A DNA stretch of 6,009 nucleotides from JAHEJX01 sp041605955. Its GTDB lineage: Bacteria > Actinomycetota > Acidimicrobiia > Spongiisociales > UBA5794. Below the pieces are notes generated by a model that saw nothing but the letters and a program-made list of their open reading frames with translations, did no database searches and had not been told where the DNA came from. Location: positions 1-6,009 of the forward strand of contig JBFIXI010000123.1 in assembly GCA_041605955.1 (NCBI GenBank). The letters are read 5' to 3'. The first letter of the stretch is position 1. Each line of letters opens with the position of its first letter. Shown here one piece after another: positions 1 through 5,963 of the stretch. A program made the position numbers and the translations under genes.

Positions 1-69
1 AGGGATGGTTCGCCGGCCAGATCACCGCATGTGACGACGGCCAGCATGGCGCGTGAGATAGCGCCGATC

Positions 70-525
70 ATGGCCCGGAGACGTTCGCCGGCTCGTGGCA
101 TCACCTGGTGGGTAGCAGTCGGCCTTGCTCTGACTGCCTGTGGCGGAAGCGGCCGGGCCGTCCAGGAGGCGTTGGATATGGCGCGCGCCGAGTGGCTTGC
201 CGCCGGACCCACGTCCTATTCGGTCTCCTATGAGCGCCGCTGCCTGTGTCCCAACTCAGGGGACTTCGTGGCCGAGGTGCGGGACGGCGTAGTCGTGTCG
301 GTCGAGCCGGCGGTCGGCTTCGGTGGCGGGGAAGAGCTCCCGTTCGCCTTCACTGTCCCTGAGCTATTCGCCACAGTGCAGGCCGCGATCGATCGGGGCG
401 CCGCTGTAGTCGACGTCGAGTATGACGTCATGCTCGGCTACCCGACCCGCATCACGATCGATGGCGATCGGGCGGCCGAAGACGACGAGCTTTTAGTGAC
501 CGCGCAAGTTAGAACTACGGACTGA
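70..525 (+). CDS. Small secreted lipoprotein, DUF6174-like
   Basis: Predicted lipoprotein of 151 residues, exported and anchored to the outer face of the membrane; its biochemical role is unknown. From the ATG at 70 the N-terminus is a compact lipoprotein signal: basic residues R3-R5 and R9, a hydrophobic run from I11 to about L21, and a lipobox L-T-A-C with the acylated Cys at 24, followed by GGSG. The mature part begins with a helix-like stretch and continues W42...SYSVSYERRCLCP, with a CxC pair (C58, C60), then a V-R-D-G-V-V-V-S-V strand. This W/SYxxxxxxxCxC/DGxVxxV layout resembles actinobacterial DUF6174 proteins. The frame is open from a GTG at 31 and has another ATG at 46, but those starts put 8-13 extra residues before the signal and have no good SD; 70 gives the most normal signal peptide. 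The SOUL-family gene follows closely. Lipoprotein call is strong; the DUF assignment is from memory of the motif. Confidence 0.72.
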   Translation: MARRRSPARGITWWVAVGLALTACGGSGRAVQEALDMARAEWLAAGPTSYSVSYERRCLCPNSGDFVAEVRDGVVVSVEPAVGFGGGEELPFAFTVPELFATVQAAIDRGAAVVDVEYDVMLGYPTRITIDGDRAAEDDELLVTAQVRTTD

Positions 526-606
526 GAGGCCGTTGATCGTCGTTTGAGGCGGCCATCGACCGCGGTAACCGTCGTCGCGATTGGTCGTCGGCTTCGTAAT
601 TCAGTT

Positions 607-1152
607 GTGAGCTACGAACAACCGGTATTCGAGTCGATTGCCCACCGTGATGGATACGAGGTTCGCTACTACCCCTCGTATCTCGTGGCCGAGACGGACG
701 TGCCTGGATCCTTCGACGGCTCGGGCTCTACCGCGTTCCGTCGACTCGCTTCCTACATATTCGGCGACAACAGCGAGTCGCAGAAGATGAACATGACCGT
801 GCCGGTCACCCGCACCGCTGCGCCCGGCGGAGGCGGCTACCGCTACCGGTTCGTGATGGAGCGGGCTTACTCGGAGGAGTCGCTGCCGCGACCCAGCGAT
901 CATCGGGTAGTGATAGACCAGGTGGCGGCGGGTCACTACGCGGCACGGCGATACCGCGGCCGCACCAACGAGCGCCGCTTCCGCGCCGAGGAAACGAAGT
1001 TGCGGGCGGCGCTCGCCAGAGACGGCGTAGCCACCGGCGGCGCGGCGGCGGCCGCGGTCTACAACGGCCCATTCACGCCGCCCCCGCTGCGCCACAACGA
1101 GGTGCTGATTCCGATCGAGTGGACGAGCGTTAGGGACACGGCGAGCCGCTAG
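607..1152 (+). CDS. SOUL heme-binding family protein
   Basis: Member of the SOUL/HBP family, whose animal members bind heme or tetrapyrroles; the role of bacterial members is not settled. From the GTG at 607 the protein is 181 residues with no signal peptide or membrane segment, so probably cytosolic. Family landmarks in order: Y17-E-V-R-Y-Y followed by LVAET (about 17-30), A43-F-R-R-L-A-S-Y-I-F-G-D-N (43-55), K60-M-N-M-T-V-P-V (60-67), and the C-terminal Y152-N-G-P-F-T-P-P-P...N-E-V-L-I-P-I (152-170). This is a complete single domain. The frame stays open upstream to a TTG at 544, which would add 21 residues. A GAGAGG at 524-529 lies 14 bases before that TTG. I prefer 607 because the SOUL homology begins right after it and eight of the nine codons just before it end in A or T, unlike the rest of the gene. 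It has no clear SD. Its stop overlaps the stop of the convergent hydrolase gene. Confidence 0.85.
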   Translation: MSYEQPVFESIAHRDGYEVRYYPSYLVAETDVPGSFDGSGSTAFRRLASYIFGDNSESQKMNMTVPVTRTAAPGGGGYRYRFVMERAYSEESLPRPSDHRVVIDQVAAGHYAARRYRGRTNERRFRAEETKLRAALARDGVATGGAAAAAVYNGPFTPPPLRHNEVLIPIEWTSVRDTASR

Positions 1153-1799
1153 GCCGCCAAGTACTCCTTGAACCAGTCCGCCGCCAGATCTGCCACCCGC
1201 TCCAGGGCGCCGGGCTCCGGGAAAAGATGGGTGGCGCCAGGTATCACCTCGAGGTGGACTTCGGCCTTCGTCATGCGGGCCATCGCCTCTCGGTTCAGCT
1301 GGATCACGGGGCCGTCGGCCCCGCCAACAATGAGCAGCGTCGGGGCGGTCACCACATGGAGCGTGCCGCCGGCGAGGTCGGGCCGACCGCCCCGCGACAC
1401 AACTGCGCCCACCCGATCGCCGACGCGAGCCGCTGCCGCCAATGCGGCCGCCGCTCCGGTGCTCGCCCCGAAGTAGCCAACCTTGAGGTCGGCCGCTTGC
1501 GGTAGCGCCGCCACGAAGTCGGTGGCCGCCACCAGTCGCTCGAGCAGCAGTTGGATATCAAAGCGATGGTGGCGAGTCTCCTGCTCCTCCTCCTCTTCGG
1601 TGGGGGTCAGCAAGTCCATCAGCAGCGTCGCCAGCCGCGCCTTGCGCAGTCGGGCCGCCACCGCCTGATTGCGCGGGCTGTGCCGGCTGCTACCGCTGCC
1701 GTGGGCGAAGATGACGATGCCGACCGGTCTACTAGGAGTAGTCAGATCTCCGGCCAACTCGACGGTGCCCGCCGGAATCGACACCGCAGTGGTTTCCAT
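1149..1799 (-). CDS. Alpha/beta hydrolase, dienelactone hydrolase-like
   Basis: A 216-residue cytosolic alpha/beta-hydrolase of the dienelactone hydrolase-like subgroup. Visible landmarks: FAHGSGSSRHSPRN at 31-44 (oxyanion-side HG motif), ATLLMDLLTP at 57-66, the nucleophile elbow G111-A-S113-T-G115, SRGGRPDLAG at 135-144, the acid in GGAD162, and the catalytic His in PGATH191LF. The presumed Ser113-Asp162-His191 triad is intact and the length fits one complete domain. The same sequence style occurs in actinobacteria as the hydrolase half of phosphoribosyltransferase-hydrolase proteins such as mycobacterial Rv0571c; here it stands alone, with no phosphoribosyltransferase domain in the window. 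Substrate is unknown. The ATG at 1799 is well supported by an AGAGGAG SD five bases upstream. A Glu-rich loop (E68-E72, E74) follows the LLTP motif. It is divergent from the gene at 1957 and converges on the SOUL gene with a 4-base overlap. Confidence 0.9.
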   Translation of the reverse strand: METTAVSIPAGTVELAGDLTTPSRPVGIVIFAHGSGSSRHSPRNQAVAARLRKARLATLLMDLLTPTEEEEEQETRHHRFDIQLLLERLVAATDFVAALPQAADLKVGYFGASTGAAAALAAAARVGDRVGAVVSRGGRPDLAGGTLHVVTAPTLLIVGGADGPVIQLNREAMARMTKAEVHLEVIPGATHLFPEPGALERVADLAADWFKEYLAA

Positions 1800-1804
1800 C
1801 TTGG

Positions 1805-1811
1805 CTCCTCT
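1805..1811 (-). promoter_or_regulatory. Ribosome binding site of the hydrolase gene
   Basis: On the minus strand this reads AGAGGAG, separated by five bases (CCAAG) from the ATG at 1799. It is a strong Shine-Dalgarno match and fixes the hydrolase start. Confidence 0.8.
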
Positions 1812-1925
1812 GAGCAGGCGCGCTATTCAAAGATACAGACCGTCGAACGCAGGCCCTAGAGTCCAAGGACTAGTCACTCGACGTGGCGACTCGAATGTTC
1901 ATGCCCACAGAGAGTGGTTGTGGCT

Positions 1926-1931
1926 TACAAT
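1926..1931 (+). promoter_or_regulatory. Candidate -10 element for the gene at 1957
   Basis: TACAAT matches the TATAAT consensus at five of six bases. It lies in the divergent intergenic region, and a start about seven bases downstream would give a leader of roughly 20 bases carrying the SD at 1944-1950. No convincing -35 is visible: the best-placed hexamer, TGCCCA at 1902-1907 with 18-base spacing, matches only three of six. Position supports the call; it is otherwise weak. Confidence 0.4.
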
Positions 1932-1943
1932 GTCCGCGAGGTG

Positions 1944-1950
1944 AGGAGGT
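1944..1950 (+). promoter_or_regulatory. Consensus ribosome binding site for the gene at 1957
   Basis: AGGAGGT, a full-length match to the anti-SD sequence, placed six bases before the GTG at 1957. It decides this start and is the strongest translation signal in the window, suggesting efficient translation of the small protein. Confidence 0.85.
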
Positions 1951-1956
1951 GATACC

Positions 1957-2259
1957 GTGGCTGAGGCGAGCCCGACCACCTATGAAGCGGTGGAGTTCCG
2001 TGAGCCGGCGCTGCGGCCCGGGGAACGGTTCACCGGAGCAGTCGAAACATCGCTCGGCAAGTTTGCCGACGAAGGTGACGCGATAGCCGTCGCTCGCGAG
2101 GCATGGCAAGGCTTCATGGCCAACCCCACGGACGACGTGGCCTGGTGGCTGGTGCGAGCCGAAGGCGAAGATCTCGCCCGGTGGATCGCAGAAAGCCGCA
2201 GCGACGTAGAACGTGTCCTCGACCTCACCACTAGGCAGCTTGTTCCGGTCCGCCGCTGA
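1957..2259 (+). CDS. Small protein of unknown function (100 aa)
   Basis: I do not recognise a named family. The product is 100 residues, soluble, with no signal peptide, Cys or membrane helix. The first half is Y9-E-A-V-E-F-R-E-P-A-L-R-P-G-E-R-F; the second half is rich in Trp and charged residues (AREAWQGFM, DDVAWWLVRAEGEDLARWI, SRSDVERVLDLTTRQLVPV). The pattern suggests a compact mainly helical fold ending in a beta-like L-V-P-V strand. Support for a real gene: GTG start six bases after a consensus AGGAGGT SD, G/C-rich third positions, and sensible composition throughout. Competing frames here lack such a signal. It is transcribed away from the hydrolase and lies 108 bases before the acyl-CoA synthetase start, so it may be the first gene of that transcript. 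Function cannot be inferred from this. Confidence 0.75.
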   Translation: MAEASPTTYEAVEFREPALRPGERFTGAVETSLGKFADEGDAIAVAREAWQGFMANPTDDVAWWLVRAEGEDLARWIAESRSDVERVLDLTTRQLVPVRR

Positions 2260-2356
2260 CGCCGGGAGAGTGCTCGTTCTCGGTAGCTATCCTCCTGCCT
2301 ACATTCCGACTTGACGGTCCGGGGGGCGCTATCCGCGCGACTCCGGTCCCCACACA

Positions 2357-2362
2357 AAGGAG
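2357..2362 (+). promoter_or_regulatory. Ribosome binding site of the acyl-CoA synthetase
   Basis: AAGGAG five bases before the GTG at 2368. It argues for that start over the in-frame TTG at 2311, which has no SD and would add 19 residues of unlikely composition. Confidence 0.75.
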
Positions 2363-2367
2363 CCCTG

Positions 2368-4140
2368 GTGCCCGCCGAAACCATCCCCCACAAGGTCATG
2401 CTGCACGGGGAGCGATCCCCGGCTAGCCCGGCGTATCACGTACGCGAAAGCGGCACATGGAAGCCGACGTCTTGGGGCACGTACGCAGGTGAGGTGCGCA
2501 CCGCGGCGAAGGCGATGATGGCGCTGGGTCTCGAAGTGGGCCAACCGGTGGCGATCCTCGGCTTCAACCGGCCCGAGTGGGTCATCTTCGACGTCGCCGC
2601 GATGGCCGCCGGGGGGGTACCCGCCGGCATCTACACCACCAACTCACCATCTGAGTGCCAATACATCATCGGCCACTCCGAGGCTCCGATCTTGCTGCTC
2701 GAGAACCAGGAGCAGTGGGACAAGATCGTCCAGGTGCGCAACGAGCTACCGGCGCTGCGTCACGTGGTGATGATGAAAGGCACGGAGATCGACGACGAGA
2801 TGGTCATGACCTGGGAGGAGTTCATGGCCAAGGGGGCGGACGTCTCCGACGACGAGCTACAGGCCCGCCTCGACGGGCTCGAGGCCAATCAGCTGGCCAC
2901 CCTCATCTACACCTCCGGCACCACCGGCCCGCCCAAGGCCGTCATGTTGTCGCACGACAACCTGGCATGGACGGCGTCACAAGTCGTACAGATCTTCTCG
3001 GTCACTAGCGCCGACACCGTGGTGAGCTATCTCCCGCTGAGCCACATCGCCGAACAGGTCTTCTCGATCCACGTTCCCTCTACCGCAGGCTCGAGCGTCT
3101 ATTACGCCGAATCGATCGACCAGCTGGCCGACAACATGCGCGAGGTGCAGCCCACCATCTTCTTTGCCGTGCCTCGGGTGTGGGAGCGATTCCACGCCGG
3201 CGTCACCGCCAAGCTGGCCGAAGCCACGGGCGCCAAGGCCAAGATCGCCCGGTGGGCGCAGGACACGGTATCCAAGGTCACGCTCTTGCGCGGTGAGGGC
3301 AAAGAGCCGACCGGGCTGCTGGCCGGCCAGTACGCCCTGGCGAAGAAGCTGGTGATCGACAAGGTCAAACCGCAGCTCGGCATGTCGAACGCTCGAGTGC
3401 TCGGCACGGGAGCGGCCCCGATCAACAAGGAGATCTTGGAGTTCTTCGGCGGTCTCGACATGACCATCTACGAGGTCTACGGACAGTCCGAGGACACCGG
3501 GCCGACCACCACCAACCGGCCCGGCAAAGTGCGGTTCGGCAGCGTGGGTCCGGCCTTCCCGGGCGTGGACGTGAGTATCGCCGACGACGGCGAGATCGTG
3601 GTTCGCGGCCGCAATGTGTTCCTCGGCTACTACAAGGACGAAGCGGCGACGAAGGAGACGCTGGTAGATGGCGCTCTCCTGTCGGGAGATCTCGGCAAGT
3701 TCGACGACGACGGCTTCCTGTGGATCACGGGGCGCAAGAAGGACATCATCATCACCGCCGGCGGCAAGAACATCGCTCCCCAGCCCATCGAAGGTGGGCT
3801 CAAGCACCACCCGCTACTGAGCGAGGTGGTCATCATCGGCGATCGTCGCAAGTTCCTGTCGGCCTTGGTGACCCTCGACGAGGAGGCGTGCGCGGCGTTC
3901 GTCATCGAGCATCAGATCAGCGAGGAGCCTCACGAGTCCGAACGGATTCACAAAGAGGTCGAAGCAGCGATCGAGGAGCTGAACAAGAGCTTCGCCAGAG
4001 TGGAGCAGATCAAGAAGTTCACGGTGTTGGCCCGGCAGCTCTCCATCGAAGGTGGTGAGCTGACTCCCACTCTGAAGGTGAAGCGGAACAAGGTCGCCGA
4101 GCACTTCGCGGCCGAGATCGACGCGATGTACACGGAATAG
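2368..4140 (+). CDS. Long-chain acyl-CoA synthetase (AMP-forming)
   Basis: ATP-dependent fatty acid:CoA ligase of the ANL superfamily (FadD/FAA1 type). It activates free fatty acids through an acyl-adenylate to acyl-CoA for beta-oxidation or lipid synthesis; peripheral or cytosolic. The 590-residue length is normal for the long-chain subgroup. Landmarks from the GTG at 2368: N-terminal domain with GFNRPEWVIFD; the P-loop Y181-T-S-G-T-T-G-P-P-K190 with LSHDN after it; G-A-A-P before the A5-type motif Y368-E-V-Y-G-Q-S-E375; S439-G-D441-L-G (ribose-binding Asp); the hinge G455-R-K-K-D459 followed by IIITAGGKNIAPQPIE; and the C-terminal TPTLK570VKRNK, whose Lys is the expected adenylation lysine. 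All catalytic motifs are present, so it should be active. SECQYIIGHSEAP and YGQSEDTGP recall the bubblegum-like branch as much as mycobacterial FadD15. Chain-length preference cannot be read. An in-frame TTG at 2311 extends the frame but lacks an SD. nfuA follows after 51 bases. Confidence 0.95.
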   Translation: MPAETIPHKVMLHGERSPASPAYHVRESGTWKPTSWGTYAGEVRTAAKAMMALGLEVGQPVAILGFNRPEWVIFDVAAMAAGGVPAGIYTTNSPSECQYIIGHSEAPILLLENQEQWDKIVQVRNELPALRHVVMMKGTEIDDEMVMTWEEFMAKGADVSDDELQARLDGLEANQLATLIYTSGTTGPPKAVMLSHDNLAWTASQVVQIFSVTSADTVVSYLPLSHIAEQVFSIHVPSTAGSSVYYAESIDQLADNMREVQPTIFFAVPRVWERFHAGVTAKLAEATGAKAKIARWAQDTVSKVTLLRGEGKEPTGLLAGQYALAKKLVIDKVKPQLGMSNARVLGTGAAPINKEILEFFGGLDMTIYEVYGQSEDTGPTTTNRPGKVRFGSVGPAFPGVDVSIADDGEIVVRGRNVFLGYYKDEAATKETLVDGALLSGDLGKFDDDGFLWITGRKKDIIITAGGKNIAPQPIEGGLKHHPLLSEVVIIGDRRKFLSALVTLDEEACAAFVIEHQISEEPHESERIHKEVEAAIEELNKSFARVEQIKKFTVLARQLSIEGGELTPTLKVKRNKVAEHFAAEIDAMYTE

Positions 4141-4179
4141 CCGGCGAGGCTGGTCGGTTCCGATAGCGCTACCCGGAGT

Positions 4180-4185
4180 TACGAT
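4180..4185 (+). promoter_or_regulatory. Candidate -10 for a leaderless nfuA transcript
   Basis: TACGAT (TAnnnT form) ends six bases before the ATG at 4192, so a start at the usual distance would fall on the A of that ATG. This is the arrangement seen for leaderless messages, common in actinobacteria. The -35 match (TTCCGA at 4158-4163, 16-base spacing) is poor. The only SD-like bases, GGAG at 4174-4177, are 14 bases from the ATG and too far to work well, which favours the leaderless reading. Confidence 0.35.
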
Positions 4186-4191
4186 TCACCC

Positions 4192-4797
4192 ATGGAATCC
4201 AGTGCCAACGTCATAGAGATCAGCGAAATCGCGCTCGAGCGCATTCTCGAGCTGCGCGACGCAGAGACAATCCCTGGGCTGGTGCTGGGGCTACAAGTCG
4301 CCGGGGTGGGGGCGAACGGCTTCGTTTACGACACGATGTTCGTGCGTCCCGAGGACGTGTCAGAGACCGATCACATCGAAAAGCACGGGGATCTTCCCGT
4401 GGCGATCCCCCCGACGAGCATCGAACAGCTCCGAGGATCCGTGCTCGACATCGCCGATTCGGGCGGCCTGGTCATCCGCAACCCCAACCCGCCGACTCCT
4501 GAGCTGGCGACGGGTGGCGAGCCGCTCGAGCTGACCGGCACCGTCGAGGAGCGCATCACGCAGCTACTCGACGCGCATATCAACCCGGCCATAGCGGCGC
4601 ACGGTGGGTTTGTTCGCCTGCTGAGCGTCGACGGCGCCACCGCGCACGTCGAGATGGGTGGGGGATGTCAGGGGTGCGGGCTGGCAGCGATGACGTTGCG
4701 CAACGGTATCGAGGCGGCCATCAGGCACAACATCCCCGAGATCGAGGAGATCGTCGACGCCACCGACCACATGGCCGGCACCAACCCCTATTACTAG
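4192..4797 (+). CDS. nfuA: NfuA-type Fe-S cluster carrier protein
   Basis: Iron-sulfur carrier of 201 residues that would hold a [4Fe-4S] cluster between two subunits and pass it to apo-enzymes in the cytosol. Residues 1 to about 105 look like a degenerate A-type carrier (IscA/HesB-like) domain: ISEIALERILELRD at 9-22 and a small strand-rich core, but no cysteine at all. Residues about 115-201 are the NifU C-terminal domain: V-E-E-R-I-T-Q-L-L-D, I130-N-P-A-I-A-A-H-G-G139, EMGGG, then the ligand pair C159-Q-G-C162, followed by LAAMTLRNGIEAAI and the tail NPYY. The order, length and even the YY terminus parallel E. coli NfuA (191 residues, CxxC in GGGCNGC). The ATG at 4192 fits that alignment. 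It sits 51 bases after the acyl-CoA synthetase with no terminator seen, so read-through is possible as well as its own promoter. The symbol rests on domain layout. Confidence 0.9.
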   Translation: MESSANVIEISEIALERILELRDAETIPGLVLGLQVAGVGANGFVYDTMFVRPEDVSETDHIEKHGDLPVAIPPTSIEQLRGSVLDIADSGGLVIRNPNPPTPELATGGEPLELTGTVEERITQLLDAHINPAIAAHGGFVRLLSVDGATAHVEMGGGCQGCGLAAMTLRNGIEAAIRHNIPEIEEIVDATDHMAGTNPYY

Positions 4798-4827
4798 GCC
4801 GCGCCAGCCCGCTCGGTTCATTCCCAT

Positions 4828-4858
4828 CCTCCGCGGGGAGGCTCAAGCCCGACGGCTT
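4828..4858. terminator. Tandem hairpins between convergent genes
   Basis: Two adjacent perfect 5-bp hairpins: CCTCC/GGAGG (4828-4832 with 4837-4841, loop GCGG), then AAGCC/GGCTT (4845-4849 with 4854-4858, loop CGAC). They fill the space between the nfuA stop at 4797 and the stop of the membrane-protein gene at 4843-4845, the second overlapping the last codons of the latter. They can form on either strand and could end transcription from both sides. Neither is followed by a T-run, so classic intrinsic termination is uncertain. Confidence 0.35.
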
Positions 4859-5889
4859 CCCTCCCGGCTCACTGTCGCCTCCACATAGGGAGCCAGGTCG
4901 AAAATCCGCTCGATCGCCAGGCCGTCAGGATCGCAGCCGCGGCCACGAACCACCAAGTGTCCGGACGCTAGCTGGGCGATGGCGGCGAAAGCACCCGGTC
5001 GGCGAAGAAGGGCAAACTTGGTCGGCTCACCCGCGACGCTCATCGTTGTTTCCCTCCAGGCGGGAAGGGGTTGCTGGAGCGCTTGCCAGCGCCGCTGCGC
5101 CATATGACGACCCAGATCGCCAGTCCGTCCGCTCGGGGGCAGCGCTACCGAGTTGACGACGAAGTCCTGGCGAATCTCGTCGGCTAAGGGATGGGAGTGG
5201 TGACGACGGGCGACGTGATGTTCAACTTCGACCGTCGGGGCTTGGTCTGCGCCACTGTCGAAGTAGACGATGCTGAACGAAGTTATCTCGTGGCTCGCCG
5301 CGGACCACCCTCCGAGACCCACCGGTCCGCTCCAGCCGACGAGTCCGTAGGCGACGATGTCACCGGCGGCGACGCGCGTAATGAAAGACGCGAGCTCGCG
5401 GCGATGTGCTCCGGCGGGATCGGTCACATAGCGGAGGCGGGCCATCAAGTCGGACCGATCGGGCCAGAACGCAGTGGACAGGAAGAAGAGCCAGGTGGTT
5501 GTCACGACGGCTGCGGCGACCAACCACCATGCCCACCCCCGCCACAGGTCGAGGCCGATTCCGACCACCACCCCGACTCCGATCGCTATGAGGTAGGTGA
5601 GCGGCACGGGCTCCATCGACCGCTCCCGATGGATCACCCGAGCCACCTGCCACGCGATGCGAACCGTCCGTGGCAGCCTCGCATTGCCCGACCAGCTGAG
5701 CGAACGGCCGGCATGCCCGCCGGTGTAGTGCCCGTTCGGGCAGATCCAGACCTCGGGTGCCGGCATCCCATGAGAGATGAAATGACGAAGCCTGGCCGCG
5801 CCGCCGGGACGGCGTACCAATGCGCAGTCCTCACCGCATTCGCGGCAGAAATCGACCCCAGGCTCACGTGAGCGAAACCGCCGAGCCAT
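4843..5889 (-). CDS. Unrecognised membrane protein with Cys-rich zinc-ribbon-like N-terminus
   Basis: Membrane protein of 348 residues that I cannot assign to a named family. The N-terminus carries C15-R-E-C18-G-E-D-C22 and later I49-C50-P-N-G-H54, a spacing like a zinc ribbon, with H36 and H40 as further possible ligands. Two hydrophobic helices follow, about 95-113 (LTYLIAIGVGVVVGIGL) and 119-141 (aromatic-rich, WWLVAAAVV...WLFFLS), joined by a short D-L-W-R-G turn. Basic residues before (R84-R90) and after (R145-R153) suggest both ends are cytoplasmic. The soluble remainder (145-348) has a His cluster at 224-233 (HHVARRHHSH) and a C-terminal block resembling an actinobacterial beta-rich module ending in IFDLAPYVE. 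The ATG at 5889 is chosen because later starts (M42, M92) would remove the Cys motif; there is no SD. It stands alone, converging on nfuA. The long plus-strand frame opposite it is a shadow. Confidence 0.78.
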   Translation of the reverse strand: MARRFRSREPGVDFCRECGEDCALVRRPGGAARLRHFISHGMPAPEVWICPNGHYTGGHAGRSLSWSGNARLPRTVRIAWQVARVIHRERSMEPVPLTYLIAIGVGVVVGIGLDLWRGWAWWLVAAAVVTTTWLFFLSTAFWPDRSDLMARLRYVTDPAGAHRRELASFITRVAAGDIVAYGLVGWSGPVGLGGWSAASHEITSFSIVYFDSGADQAPTVEVEHHVARRHHSHPLADEIRQDFVVNSVALPPSGRTGDLGRHMAQRRWQALQQPLPAWRETTMSVAGEPTKFALLRRPGAFAAIAQLASGHLVVRGRGCDPDGLAIERIFDLAPYVEATVSREGSRRA

Positions 5890-5929
5890 GCCGGGTCAGC
5901 CTATCGGTAGGTCGGCTGTAAGCCCCCAG

Positions 5930-5950
5930 GTGAGGGTCACTTACCCTTAC
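5930..5950. promoter_or_regulatory. Imperfect inverted repeat, possible operator
   Basis: GTGAGGGT and ACCCTTAC (5930-5937 and 5943-5950) form an 8-bp inverted repeat with one mismatched pair and a five-base spacer. It lies 40 bases upstream of the membrane-protein start at 5889, where a repressor or activator site could sit. It is short enough to be chance in isolation. Confidence 0.35.
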
Positions 5951-5963
5951 GAACGACGGCTAC

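Noticed and set aside
601..1095. 164-residue minus-strand frame opposite the SOUL gene
   Set aside because: The plus frame has clear SOUL-family motifs, and the minus translation is Arg/Ala/Val-rich without any motif or SD.
1554..1610. CTC/CTT-rich tract resembling a simple repeat
   Set aside because: On the coding (minus) strand it encodes the Glu-rich loop E68-E74 of the hydrolase, so it is explained by protein sequence.
2262..2283. Possible terminator hairpin after the 1957 gene (CC/GG plus GAGA/TCTC arms)
   Set aside because: The stem needs a two-base bulge, has an eight-base loop and no T-run, so it is too weak to call.
2277..2305. Possible promoter TTCTCG-n17-TACATT before the acyl-CoA synthetase
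   Set aside because: Spacing is right, but the hexamers match consensus at only three and four of six positions, which is expected by chance.
2311..2367. TTG at 2311 as start of the acyl-CoA synthetase
   Set aside because: No SD precedes it, while the GTG at 2368 has AAGGAG five bases upstream. TTGACG at 2311-2316 also resembles a -35 box, but no -10 is found at the right distance.
2977..3810. 277-residue open frame on the minus strand inside the acyl-CoA synthetase
   Set aside because: It lies wholly opposite an unmistakable enzyme with all motifs intact, and its own translation looks like reversed coding sequence with no recognisable features.
5191..5871. 226-residue open frame on the plus strand opposite the membrane-protein gene
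   Set aside because: Its translation is low-complexity and rich in Arg, Pro, Gly and Asp, with no domain or SD. The minus frame has clear membrane helices and a Cys motif, so this is an antisense shadow typical of GC-rich DNA.
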